Of a DNA stretch of 64,000 bases, positions 18,591-27,689 are shown one piece after another (the first letter of the stretch is position 1; every line of letters starts with the position of its first letter). Origin of the DNA: Chitinophagaceae bacterium (GTDB lineage: Bacteria; Bacteroidota; Bacteroidia; Chitinophagales; Chitinophagaceae); assembly GCA_947374225.1 (NCBI GenBank), contig CANCAY010000002.1, positions 124,001-188,000 of the forward strand. Reading direction: 5' to 3'. The notes below the pieces were generated by a model that saw nothing but the letters and a program-made list of their open reading frames with translations, was not told the DNA's origin and ran no database searches. A program made the position numbers and the translations under genes.

Positions 18591-19331
18591 ATGCTAGAAT
18601 ACAATAAATCTATAATTGGAGTCACAGATGGCTTTAATAAAGATGCTGCTATACTTGTGAATTCGTACCCCAAAGTACCGTTAACAGTGGACTGTGTCAT
18701 ATTTGCGTTTGAAGACAATGCCTTAAAAGTATTGCTTATCAAAAGTGATTTAGACCAATATAAGGACCAATTGTCCCTATTGGGTGATATTGTTCATTAC
18801 AATGAGGACTTAGACGTTGCAGCAAATAGGGTTTTAATGGCCCGCACAGGCATGCAGGACGTGTATTTAGAACAAGTGCACACATTCAGCAAACTTGGCA
18901 GACATCCCGGAGGAAGAGTAGTTACTACGGTATACGCTTCCTTGTTGAATTTCAAGCATCATGAAATGAAGATTCATGAAAATGAATTAAAATGGCATGC
19001 TGTAAATCAAATCGAAGCCATGGCATTCGATCATAAGACTATTTTGGATTATGCCTATAAATGGCTGCAAAAAAGAATACAAGAACATCCCTTGGCCTTG
19101 AGTTTGTTGCCAGAGAAGTTTTCGTTAAGACAATTACAAAATGTGTATGAGGCTATTCTAAATACTAAATTAGATAGGAGAAATTTTAGAAAGAAATTTG
19201 CTAGTATGGGGCTGCTTGTAGACACGAATGAAATGGAAGTCAATGTTACCCACCGACCTGGCAAATTGTACACTTTTGATTATGCCCAATATGAGCTAAG
19301 TAAAAGGAATTGGGTAGGTATTGATTTTTAA
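18591..19331 (+). CDS. NrtR-like regulator: degenerate Nudix domain plus winged helix
   Basis: A 246-residue protein with a Nudix fold at about 35-150 and a C-terminal winged helix at about 165-235 (FSLRQLQNVYEAIL, LDRRNFRKKFASMGLL). The Nudix box reads GDIVHYNEDLDVAANRVLMARTGM, where the catalytic REUxEE glutamates are replaced (RVLMAR). Hydrolysis is therefore unlikely, and a ligand-sensing regulator is more likely. In Bacteroidota this class includes NrtR and the AraR/XylR-type sugar regulators. Start is ATG 18591; a TTG two codons earlier is less likely. Targets are not visible from its neighbours. Confidence 0.83.
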   Translation: MLEYNKSIIGVTDGFNKDAAILVNSYPKVPLTVDCVIFAFEDNALKVLLIKSDLDQYKDQLSLLGDIVHYNEDLDVAANRVLMARTGMQDVYLEQVHTFSKLGRHPGGRVVTTVYASLLNFKHHEMKIHENELKWHAVNQIEAMAFDHKTILDYAYKWLQKRIQEHPLALSLLPEKFSLRQLQNVYEAILNTKLDRRNFRKKFASMGLLVDTNEMEVNVTHRPGKLYTFDYAQYELSKRNWVGIDF

Positions 19332-19364
19332 ATACCTTTAGTGACTTTTACAAATAGGTACACT

Positions 19365-20240
19365 ATGTTATATTCAATGACGGGTTATGGTAGAGCAGAA
19401 TTAAATTTCAATGATAAAATTTTTATAGTTGAGGTAAAGTCTTTAAATGGCAAGCAATTTGACCTGCGTTTAAACATTCCTTCTTTATTAAAGCCTTATG
19501 AAATTGAGATAAGGAATAAGTTGAATGAAGTCATTCTTCGAGGTAGTGTGGAATGTAATATTAATATGAAATCTAATGGAATCTCTAAACCAGTTAGTGT
19601 TAATAAGGAGTTGGCTAAATCTTATTTTCAGCCTATTGCAGAATTAGCGAGTGAATTAGGCATTGGTACAGATAATATTTTAAGTACCATATTGAAAATG
19701 CCAGACGTTATTTCTTCTACAAACGAAGTAATTTCTGAAGAAGAATGGAAAGCACTTTATGGGGTATTATTAGAAGCCATTAAGCATCTAATGAATCATA
19801 GAAGAGACGAAGGAAAGTCAATCGAAAAAGATTTAGTAGAAAGAGTAGCTGCCATTTCTGAACAACAGGCAGTCATAGAAAAATTCGAGCCAAACAGAAG
19901 ATCGAAGGTAAAAGAGAATTTAGTAAAACAATTAGAGCAGCATATTGGGGCAGACAAATATGACACCAATCGATTAGAGCAAGAGTTGATATATTATATT
20001 GAGAAAATTGATATTTCAGAGGAACGCGTTCGTCTAACCAATCACTGTGAATATTTTAATACTATCCTAAAAGAGGCTGACCCTTCGAAGGGAAAGAAGC
20101 TTTCTTTTATTTTACAGGAAATGGGAAGAGAAATTAACACTACAGGGTCCAAGGCCAATGACGTGGATATTCAAAAAGCCGTGATTCAAATGAAAGATGA
20201 ATTAGAAAAAGCAAAAGAACAAATCTTAAACGTTTTATAA
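19365..20240 (+). CDS. yicC: YicC/YloC family endoribonuclease-like protein
   Basis: A 291-residue protein beginning with the family signature MLYSMTGYGRAE and ending with KKLSFILQEMGREINTTGSKANDVDIQ. YicC proteins are RNA-associated; members in E. coli and Bacillus have been linked to RNA cleavage and small-RNA decay. ATG 19365 gives the canonical start; a GTG at 19341 would add eight residues without support. It is 1 bp from gldH, so the two are probably cotranscribed. A guanylate kinase gene, often next in other genomes, is not present. Confidence 0.93.
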   Translation: MLYSMTGYGRAELNFNDKIFIVEVKSLNGKQFDLRLNIPSLLKPYEIEIRNKLNEVILRGSVECNINMKSNGISKPVSVNKELAKSYFQPIAELASELGIGTDNILSTILKMPDVISSTNEVISEEEWKALYGVLLEAIKHLMNHRRDEGKSIEKDLVERVAAISEQQAVIEKFEPNRRSKVKENLVKQLEQHIGADKYDTNRLEQELIYYIEKIDISEERVRLTNHCEYFNTILKEADPSKGKKLSFILQEMGREINTTGSKANDVDIQKAVIQMKDELEKAKEQILNVL

Positions 20241-20241
20241 A

Positions 20242-20718
20242 ATGACTTTGTTTAAGTCCCTTAGTATTTATTTAGTTTTTACAATAGTGCTTATTACTAG
20301 TTGTAAAACTGTAACCTTATACGAACAAAACACTATCTATCCAGATCATCAATGGTCGTCTAAAACCATTAATGGATATCAGTTTAACATAGAAGACACT
20401 AACACCATGTATAAAGTGTTCTTTGTAATTAGACACCATAATGCTTATCATTATAAAAATATTTGGTTGCAGGTTAATATGAAAGCCCCTGGCGACACGC
20501 TTGTAAAGCAAGCAATGAATTTAAATCTAGCAGACGACTTGAATGGATGGCTGGGAACTGGCATGGATGACATTTACGATCAACGTATTCCAATTACTCC
20601 AAAGCCAATTAAGTTACACAAAGGGATATATCATTTCAGTGTGCAACATACCATGCGCGAAGACCCGCTTCAAAATATTTTGTCTACCGGCATACGAGTA
20701 GAAAAAGTAAAACCATGA
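20242..20718 (+). CDS. gldH: Gliding motility lipoprotein GldH
   Basis: A 158-residue lipoprotein (lipobox LITSC, Cys about 21). The sequence fits GldH: TLYEQNTIYPDHQW, FFVIRHHNAYHYKNIWLQVN, GWLGTGMDDIYDQRIPI and GIYHFSVQHTMREDPL. GldH is needed for gliding in Flavobacterium johnsoniae, but homologues occur in many non-gliding Bacteroidota, so its presence does not prove motility. It overlaps the downstream kinase gene by 4 nt, showing tight coupling. Confidence 0.9.
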   Translation: MTLFKSLSIYLVFTIVLITSCKTVTLYEQNTIYPDHQWSSKTINGYQFNIEDTNTMYKVFFVIRHHNAYHYKNIWLQVNMKAPGDTLVKQAMNLNLADDLNGWLGTGMDDIYDQRIPITPKPIKLHKGIYHFSVQHTMREDPLQNILSTGIRVEKVKP

Positions 20719-21698
20719 GGAATCGCTTTAAAATAAATAAATTAAAATTTGTAAGTATTATCTATTGGGTTTTCCTAACCTATATGATTGCTGCATTCGT
20801 TTGGTGGTATGTTTCTTTAGAGAAGCAAAATGACCAAATCGCAAATATTCAATTTGGTGCAATTCAATCTAATGATCCTGCAATAGCAGCTAAGTCAAAA
20901 TACATTCAAACCTTTCAAGACAGAAAAAGAAAACAATTTTTAGGCGAAGGGGTTACTTTTTTATTTTTGTTCTTACTAGGCGCTATATATGTTTATCGTT
21001 CCTTACTAAAGCAAATTCGATATTCGAATCAGCAACAAAATTTTATGATGGCTGTTACGCATGAACTAAAAACGCCAATCGCTGTAACACAATTGAATAT
21101 AGAAACGCTTATTAAAAGGACCTTAACGCCAGAACAGCAAAAGTTGTTACTTGCTAATTCTTTAAAGGAAACGCAAAGGCTAGACAGTCTTTGTAATAAT
21201 ATTTTATTAGCATCTCAATTAGACCTAGACGAGTATCAGCAAAATAAACAGGAAATAGATTTAACAACCATCACTGAATTTTCAATAAAGTCATTTCAAG
21301 AAAGATTCCCTAATCGTTTATTAGACATTCATATTCAGGACAATGTTTATACACAAGGTGAGCCATTATTAATTCAGTTGATGTTGAATAATTTAATGGA
21401 CAATGCGCATAAGTATTCGCCAATTGAATCGCCTATTCATATTGGGCTTTCTCAAAACGAGTCCCATACCATATTGTATGTTCAAGACGAGGGGCAAGGA
21501 ATTCCAGTAACAGAAAGAGAAAAGGTTTTTGAAAAATTTTATAGAGTAGGTGCCGAATTTACAAGGGCTACTAAGGGTACAGGCTTAGGCCTTTTTCTTT
21601 GCAAGAAAATTGCACAGTTCCACAATGGCAGCTTAACCATAAAAGACCATCAGCCCAAAGGGACCGTTTTTACCTTTTCTATGCCGAATCAGGCCTAA
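20715..21698 (+). CDS. Sensor histidine kinase (two membrane segments)
   Basis: A 327-residue membrane kinase. TM1 is about residues 10-32; a short periplasmic stretch follows; TM2 is about 77-95. Then come the H-box MMAVTHELKTPIAVT (His about 116), N-box LMLNNLMDNAHKYSP, G1 DEGQGIPVTEREKVFEKFYR and G2 GTGLGLFLCKK. All catalytic parts are intact. The sensing region is only about 40 residues with no known domain. No response regulator gene is adjacent, so its partner is elsewhere. It overlaps gldH by 4 nt. Confidence 0.93.
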   Translation: MRNRFKINKLKFVSIIYWVFLTYMIAAFVWWYVSLEKQNDQIANIQFGAIQSNDPAIAAKSKYIQTFQDRKRKQFLGEGVTFLFLFLLGAIYVYRSLLKQIRYSNQQQNFMMAVTHELKTPIAVTQLNIETLIKRTLTPEQQKLLLANSLKETQRLDSLCNNILLASQLDLDEYQQNKQEIDLTTITEFSIKSFQERFPNRLLDIHIQDNVYTQGEPLLIQLMLNNLMDNAHKYSPIESPIHIGLSQNESHTILYVQDEGQGIPVTEREKVFEKFYRVGAEFTRATKGTGLGLFLCKKIAQFHNGSLTIKDHQPKGTVFTFSMPNQA

Positions 21699-21770
21699 AT
21701 TTCAAATTTAGATCTTCTATAGACAATGTTTTGGTGAATTATGCGTTAGTTATATAGTTAATTATCGCCC

Positions 21771-22904
21771 ATGTCTTTGTCCTCCATACTTGATTTCTTA
21801 CAGCCAGTGAATCTAGCAATTTTGTCAAATGACGAAGGCTATAGAGATACGCAGTTAGGTAAACATATTAAAGTGAATGAGCATGAGTTACCTGATATTA
21901 CCGACGCTGATATTGTAATTATTGGTGCTGGCGAAACCAGGGGAGCAGGCTATGCTTTAAACGAGCATGCAGCTGCTGACGCTGTTAGGTCTGCCTTATA
22001 TAGTTTGTATTATTGGCATTCACAAGTGACCATTGCAGATTTAGGCAATGTAAGACTTGGACAATCAATCCAAGATAGTTATGCTGCCCTAAGGACGGTC
22101 ATTTCTGAACTCATTTTGCAAAATAAAAAAGTAATTATAATTGGGGGTTCGCATGACTTAACACTGCCACAGTACCATGCATATACTTCTATTCCAACTT
22201 TAGTGAATGCAGTTGTTGCTGACGCAAAAATTGACTTGGATTTGGAAGCCAGATTACCTGCAGATCATTTCTTAGAAGAACTATTTACAGGTTTACCCAA
22301 TCACTTAAATCATTATGCTCATATAGGTTTTCAAAGTTATTTTATGCATCCGCATATGTTGGAGACCATTGACAAGTTGAGATTTGATTGTTTTAGATTA
22401 GGTGTTGTGAGAGAGGATATTGAAGAAATGGAGCCAGTTATTAGAGATAGCCATATGATGAGTTTTGATATAAGTGCTATACAGAATGCACAAGCACCTG
22501 CTAATATTATTACGCCTAACGGATTCAATGGAGAAGAAGCATGTGTGTTAATGCAATATGCAGGCATGAGTTGGAAGACTAGTACGATTGGCTTGTATGG
22601 CTATCAAACAGAATTAGATAGAAATAATATGACAGCTACCCAAATTGCTCAAATGATTTGGTATATCATAGATGGTGTTCAGAAAGGCAAAAAAGAAGCA
22701 GCTTTGTCAGATTCGGATAGATTTAAGGAATTTCATATTGCCTTCTCTGATATAGAAACTAATTTTTTACAAAGCAAGAGTACTGGACGATGGTGGATGC
22801 AAATGCATAATAACGACTGGGCTCCCTGTAGTTATAAAGATTATTTAGTAGCTTCCAATAACGAAATTCCAGAAAGATGGTTAAGAGCATTAGAGCGAGA
22901 GTAA
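21771..22904 (+). CDS. Arginase-fold (formimidoylglutamase-like) protein with altered metal site
   Basis: A 377-residue ureohydrolase-fold protein annotated in related genomes as formimidoylglutamase or arginase. The three metal motifs are recognisable but changed. GGSHDLT stands for GGDHS, keeping the His. DAKIDLD stands for DAHxD, with His replaced by Lys. SFDISAI stands for SxDxD, with the second Asp replaced by Ser. Two of six Mn ligands are thus missing, and a classical two-Mn arginase is doubtful. No other hut genes are nearby. Its 3' end overlaps the next gene by 28 nt. Confidence 0.8.
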   Translation: MSLSSILDFLQPVNLAILSNDEGYRDTQLGKHIKVNEHELPDITDADIVIIGAGETRGAGYALNEHAAADAVRSALYSLYYWHSQVTIADLGNVRLGQSIQDSYAALRTVISELILQNKKVIIIGGSHDLTLPQYHAYTSIPTLVNAVVADAKIDLDLEARLPADHFLEELFTGLPNHLNHYAHIGFQSYFMHPHMLETIDKLRFDCFRLGVVREDIEEMEPVIRDSHMMSFDISAIQNAQAPANIITPNGFNGEEACVLMQYAGMSWKTSTIGLYGYQTELDRNNMTATQIAQMIWYIIDGVQKGKKEAALSDSDRFKEFHIAFSDIETNFLQSKSTGRWWMQMHNNDWAPCSYKDYLVASNNEIPERWLRALERE

Positions 22905-24010
22905 TTTTTTCAAGTCATTATATTTTTTCAGCTTTTGCTGTATTGTTATTGTCGTCTTGCTCTATTATGCAAGCACAAAAAACATTAATCAAAGCACCTG
23001 TCTTAAAAGGCGCGAATATAGGTATTGCCATTTACAATGACACTAAGGGAAGATGGATTACAAAATATCAAAGTGATCATAACTTTACACCGGCTAGTAA
23101 TGTGAAAATTTTAGCTACTTATATTGCTTTGCAATATTTAGGGGATTCTTTGCCAGGATGGAAAGCGACGGAGAATGCAGATACCTTATTTTTATTTCCA
23201 CAAGGCGACCCTAGTTTTATGCATCCTGATTTTAAGTATCAGCCTATTGTTGACTTAATAAAGAATACAAAAAAGCAAGTTGTAATTTGTCCATTTAATA
23301 ACAAGGATAAATTTGGAGTATTTGGTAATGGCTGGGCTTGGAATGACAGAGGGGAGGAGTATCAAGTGGAGCGTTCTAGAATGCCATTTTTAGGCAATAT
23401 GTATCAGTACCAATCATTGTCTTTAAATGACACATTGAAATTACCTATTCAAATAGGATTGTTTCCAGTAACGCGGGATACTAAAATTATCAAGACAGTT
23501 CCTACAGATTCTTTGTTAAAAATCATGATGCTGCGTAGTGATAATTTTTATGCAGAACAAGTGTTGTTAATGGTTAGCGAGCAAGTGTTAGGCAGAATGG
23601 ACGATGCTGCAATTATTGACACCATTACAAAAACCGAATTTGCTAATTTGCCACAACCCATGCGTTGGGCAGACGGTAGCGGGCTTAGTAGATATAATTT
23701 AAACACACCCGAAAACTATATTGCTATATTAAAGCAGATGCAAACAAAGTTTGGAGAAACAAGAGTGAAAAATATTTTTGAAAAAGGTGGAGAAGGAACT
23801 ATAAGTACTTATTATAAAGACTTCCCTGGCGAAGTATACGCAAAAACAGGAACCCTAGGAGGACAGGTAGCATTGAGTGGGTTTATTTACACACAAAAGC
23901 ATCAAAAATTATACTTCTCAGTTTTAGTAGGTAATCATATGAGTAAATCTAGCGGCCAAGTTAGAAAAGCCGTGGAAGCTTATTTAACTAAAATTGCAAA
24001 GGGAAATTAA
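22877..24010 (+). CDS. dacB: PBP4-type D-Ala-D-Ala carboxypeptidase/endopeptidase
   Basis: A 377-residue peptidoglycan hydrolase of the S13 (DacB) family. Signal sequence with possible lipobox (LLSSC) comes first. Then the three penicillin-binding motifs: SNVK (SxxK) in TPASNVKILAT, SDN in RSDNFYAEQVL, and KTG in YAKTGTLGG. It is about 100 residues shorter than E. coli PBP4, mainly in the inserted domains between SxxK and SxN. Cross-link trimming in the periplasm is expected. The ATG at 22877 lies within the end of the upstream gene. Converges with mutL, 4 bp apart. Confidence 0.87.
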   Translation: MVKSIRARVIFSSHYIFSAFAVLLLSSCSIMQAQKTLIKAPVLKGANIGIAIYNDTKGRWITKYQSDHNFTPASNVKILATYIALQYLGDSLPGWKATENADTLFLFPQGDPSFMHPDFKYQPIVDLIKNTKKQVVICPFNNKDKFGVFGNGWAWNDRGEEYQVERSRMPFLGNMYQYQSLSLNDTLKLPIQIGLFPVTRDTKIIKTVPTDSLLKIMMLRSDNFYAEQVLLMVSEQVLGRMDDAAIIDTITKTEFANLPQPMRWADGSGLSRYNLNTPENYIAILKQMQTKFGETRVKNIFEKGGEGTISTYYKDFPGEVYAKTGTLGGQVALSGFIYTQKHQKLYFSVLVGNHMSKSSGQVRKAVEAYLTKIAKGN

Positions 24011-24014
24011 TTAT

Positions 24015-25895
24015 TTACTTACTAAATAAACTGTCTAAATAATCTTCCTTAAAGGCAATGTAAGTAGGAGCGCCAGAAGCAGTAATATTAGGAGTCTCAC
24101 AGTCATTCAACGCGTCAATTAAACTATGCATTTCTAATTGAGTTAATTGTTTGCCATTTTTAATCGCCATCTGCCTAGACATACAACGAATTAATTTTTC
24201 TCTTTTACTAAATTTCACGTCGGCTGTAAAATGCTTGAACTGTTCTAGTAATAATTCAATAGCGTGTTTTTCATTGCCAGATTCTACGTCGGCAGGTATA
24301 CCTTGTATTATAAAACTATTAGGTCCAAAGGACTCTATTTCATAACCTATTAAAGCAAGGTCTGGAATAATTTCTGCTAAAAGTACGGTATCTGTCGCGC
24401 TCAATTCAAGCACTACAGGGAATAAGCTTTTTTGGGTAGCATGTGGTTGCACACTTGCTTTTTGATATTTTTCATACAATACACGCTCATGTGCTAACTG
24501 TTGGTTCACCATTAAAAATCCACTAGTCGCAGGAGCTATGATATAAGTATTGTGAATTTGTAATAAAGTAGCATCCTTTAAAATAGCCAAACCTCTTTCC
24601 TTTTCATATAAGCCCATAGAAGAAGATTTAATAATATAATTCTCTTCTCCTAGTTGCTCATTCCCTAATTGTTCATTTTGAGATAGGTCTGCAGCGGTTG
24701 GCATGTCTGTAAAAAAACTTTTCCAATCTTGGTTTCCTGTGCCACTTGATTTTGGAATAAAATGCGCTTGATTCTTTTTTGTAAATCCTTCATATAAAGA
24801 ACTGCTAGTTACACTTCTTACATTCTCCTCACCTAATGGCTTTTGAATTGCGTCCAATGATTGTATATTAGCATCTAATGAAAAATCTAAGGAAGGAGCA
24901 ATACTAAATTGAGCAAGCGCATGTTTAACAGCTGCTTGTACAAAAGCGTAAATAATCTTATCGTCCTCGAATTTTATTTCTTGTTTAGTAGGGTGCACGT
25001 TAATATCAACTTGCGCAGGGTCTACGTCTATATATAATATATAACTTGGGTAGCTGTCTTTAGGTAAAAGTCCTTCAAAAGCATTCGCAACGGCATGGTG
25101 TAAGTAGGCGCTTTTTATAAAACGACGGTTCACAAAAAAGTACTGATCACTTCTTGTTTTTTTTGCAGTGTCCGGTTTGCCAACAAAGCCAGTTATTGTT
25201 AAGTAATCTGTATTCTCGCCAACAGCCACTAATTTTGTTTGGTAGGAATTTCCTAAAACTTGAATAGCTCTTTGTTTAAAACTTCCTCCGTCCCAATGAA
25301 ATACTTCTTGGCCATTATTACTAAAACTAAAAAACACTTCAGGAAATGCAAGCGCTACTCTAGTAAATTCTTCTATGATATGTTTAAGTTCGGCAGAATT
25401 GCTTTTTAAAAAATTGCGTCTTGCAGGCACATTGAAAAACAAATTCTTCATACTAATACTAGTACCAACAGGGTGCGCCACTGCACTCGAAGCTATTACC
25501 TTACTATTTTCAACTTCTACTGCAAAGCCTAATTCATCGTCGGCTCTTTTTGTCTTTAAACTTACTTGTGCAACAGCTGCTATAGAAGCCAATGCTTCTC
25601 CTCTAAAACCCATACTGCGAATCTGAAAAAGGTCCTCAATACTACTTATTTTACTCGTTGCGTGACGTGCAAAGGCATTTTGAGCATCCACAGGACTCAT
25701 TCCCTTCCCGTTGTCAATTACCTGAATTAAGGCCTTGCCGGCATCATTTACGATTAACTTAATTTCAGTAGCTCCGGCGTCCACTGCGTTTTCCAAAAGC
25801 TCTTTTACGGCACTAGCTGGTCTTTGAATCACTTCGCCGGCTGCAATTTGGTTTGCAATATGATCTGGAAGTAAATGAATAGTAATATCAGCCAC
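24015..25895 (-). CDS. mutL: DNA mismatch repair protein MutL
   Basis: A 626-residue MutL. The N-terminal GHKL ATPase is intact (VKELLENAVDAGA, DNGKGM, ATSKI, GFRGEALASIAAV), followed by the transducer domain (VDPAQVDINVHPTKQEIKF). A linker of about 100 residues leads to the C-terminal dimerisation domain. There the endonuclease motif appears as NQQLAHERVLYE instead of DQHAxxE, and the CPHGRP-type motif as TASGAPT. Nicking activity is therefore doubtful by comparison with canonical endonuclease MutLs. It diverges from pepF, 58 bp apart. Confidence 0.96.
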   Translation of the reverse strand: MADITIHLLPDHIANQIAAGEVIQRPASAVKELLENAVDAGATEIKLIVNDAGKALIQVIDNGKGMSPVDAQNAFARHATSKISSIEDLFQIRSMGFRGEALASIAAVAQVSLKTKRADDELGFAVEVENSKVIASSAVAHPVGTSISMKNLFFNVPARRNFLKSNSAELKHIIEEFTRVALAFPEVFFSFSNNGQEVFHWDGGSFKQRAIQVLGNSYQTKLVAVGENTDYLTITGFVGKPDTAKKTRSDQYFFVNRRFIKSAYLHHAVANAFEGLLPKDSYPSYILYIDVDPAQVDINVHPTKQEIKFEDDKIIYAFVQAAVKHALAQFSIAPSLDFSLDANIQSLDAIQKPLGEENVRSVTSSSLYEGFTKKNQAHFIPKSSGTGNQDWKSFFTDMPTAADLSQNEQLGNEQLGEENYIIKSSSMGLYEKERGLAILKDATLLQIHNTYIIAPATSGFLMVNQQLAHERVLYEKYQKASVQPHATQKSLFPVVLELSATDTVLLAEIIPDLALIGYEIESFGPNSFIIQGIPADVESGNEKHAIELLLEQFKHFTADVKFSKREKLIRCMSRQMAIKNGKQLTQLEMHSLIDALNDCETPNITASGAPTYIAFKEDYLDSLFSK

Positions 25896-25926
25896 TAATT
25901 AACAATTTTAAAGTGTGTAAAAGTAG

Positions 25927-25934
25927 TAAATTTG
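25927..25934 (+). promoter_or_regulatory. -7 box (TAAATTTG) for the oligopeptidase gene
   Basis: Exact TAnnTTTG match 19 bp before the ATG at 25954. No convincing TTTG at the usual distance upstream. Confidence 0.5.
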
Positions 25935-25953
25935 CATCTTAAAATTTCATCTT

Positions 25954-27678
25954 ATGCTTAGAACGGCAGACATTCAAAAATTGGCACATCATTACCTGCC
26001 TGCAGACTTTACATTGACTAACTGGGAAAGTATTGAGCCCTTTTTTACAGAATTGACCGATAGACCTATTGATAACAAGGGAATGCTTGAAAAATGGTTA
26101 AAGGACTTAAGTGAATTAGAGGCATTTATTAGTGAAGATGCTTGTTGGAGACAAATTAAAATGACATGTGATACCACGGATAAGGCTTTAGAAGACGCAT
26201 TTACATATTTCTGCATGGAAATACAGCCTAAGATGCAACCTTATGCGGACGCATTAAATAAAAAATTAATTAATTCACCATATACTGCTGAATTAGATAG
26301 CAAGGAGTATTTTACTTATTTACGTGCGGTTAAAAAAAGTATTGAATTATTTAGAACCGAGAATATTGCAATTCAAGCAGACTTAAGTGTTTTGCAACAA
26401 CAATACGGCGTAATTGCTGGTAAAATGACCATACAAATGGAAGGTCAAGAATATACTTTGCAACAAGCTGCTAAATTTTTGGAACATGAGGACAGAGCGG
26501 TGAGAGAAGAAGCATATCGAAAAATCCAAGACCGTCGTTTACAGGATCAGGAAGCGATGCATAATTTATTTACCGACTTAGTACAAAAAAGACATCAGGT
26601 TGCGGTGAATGCAGGTTTTGCAAATTACAGAGATTACAAGTTTGTAGAATTAGGAAGGTTTGACTATACAAAAGAGGATTGTTTCCAATTTCATGCAGCA
26701 GTTAAATTGCATGTAATGCCATTGATTGATAAAATTTATACACGTAAAAGAGAAAAACTAGCGTTAGATAAATTAAAGCCTTGGGATACAGAAGCAGAGC
26801 CAGCAGGAACGAATCCATTAAGACCATTTACTGACGGAGAAGATTTATATAATAAGTCAGTTGCTTGCTTTGAGCAGTTGGATCCTTTCTTTGCAGACTG
26901 TTTACGTAAGATGAAAGCATTAAATCATTTTGATTTAGAAAGTAGAAAAGGAAAAGCACCAGGGGGATACAATTGTCCATTAACAGAATCAGGGGCGCCT
27001 TTTATATTTATGAATGCAGCTGGTCAAATGAGTGACGTTACTACCATGGTGCACGAAGGTGGACATGCGATACATTCTTTCTTGGCACATCAATTACCAT
27101 TAAGCGCGTTTAAAGAATATCCAATGGAAATTGCGGAAGTAGCAAGTATGTCCATGGAATTATTCTCCATGAATCATTGGCAGTCATTTTTTGATAATGA
27201 AGGGGAGTTGAATAGAGCTATAGAACATCAGTTAGAGCGTACTATTACTATATTTCCTTGGATTGCAATTATTGATAAGTTTCAACATTGGGTATATGAA
27301 AATCCAATGCACACCATTCAACAAAGAACTAATGAATGGCAAAACATTGTAAAAGAATTTTCTTCAAAGAGTATTGACTTCTCAGGTTTAAAACAATACC
27401 GTTCAATTGGATGGCAACGTCAATTGCATTTATTTGAAGTGCCTTTTTATTATATTGAATATGGTATTGCGCAATTAGGCGCCATTGGCATGTGGATGCA
27501 GTATATACAAAATCCAAAAGCCGCATTAGAGAACTATATGAATGCTTTGTCATTAGGTGGTACAAAAACATTGCCGGAGTTATATAAGACAGCAGGAATA
27601 GAATTTAATTTCTCACCCGACTATGTTAAAAAATTAATGGACTTTACCAATGAGCAACTTGAAAAATTGTATATTTAA
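25954..27678 (+). CDS. M3 family oligoendopeptidase (PepF-like)
   Basis: A 574-residue cytoplasmic zinc peptidase. The zinc-binding motif HEGGH is in VTTMVHEGGHAIHSF (about residue 367), and the third ligand is in the following EIAEVASMSMELF helix. The N-terminal helical half closes over the active site as in PepF and thimet peptidases. It should cut medium-length peptides. Length is normal for the M3B group. No signal peptide. The tiny secreted protein gene follows after 11 bp. Confidence 0.95.
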   Translation: MLRTADIQKLAHHYLPADFTLTNWESIEPFFTELTDRPIDNKGMLEKWLKDLSELEAFISEDACWRQIKMTCDTTDKALEDAFTYFCMEIQPKMQPYADALNKKLINSPYTAELDSKEYFTYLRAVKKSIELFRTENIAIQADLSVLQQQYGVIAGKMTIQMEGQEYTLQQAAKFLEHEDRAVREEAYRKIQDRRLQDQEAMHNLFTDLVQKRHQVAVNAGFANYRDYKFVELGRFDYTKEDCFQFHAAVKLHVMPLIDKIYTRKREKLALDKLKPWDTEAEPAGTNPLRPFTDGEDLYNKSVACFEQLDPFFADCLRKMKALNHFDLESRKGKAPGGYNCPLTESGAPFIFMNAAGQMSDVTTMVHEGGHAIHSFLAHQLPLSAFKEYPMEIAEVASMSMELFSMNHWQSFFDNEGELNRAIEHQLERTITIFPWIAIIDKFQHWVYENPMHTIQQRTNEWQNIVKEFSSKSIDFSGLKQYRSIGWQRQLHLFEVPFYYIEYGIAQLGAIGMWMQYIQNPKAALENYMNALSLGGTKTLPELYKTAGIEFNFSPDYVKKLMDFTNEQLEKLYI

Positions 27679-27689
27679 AACAAAATCAC

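Noticed and set aside
20715-21698. GldH-kinase pair as a new motility-signalling system
   Set aside because: The 4-nt overlap shows cotranscription only; nothing in the kinase sequence links it to gliding.
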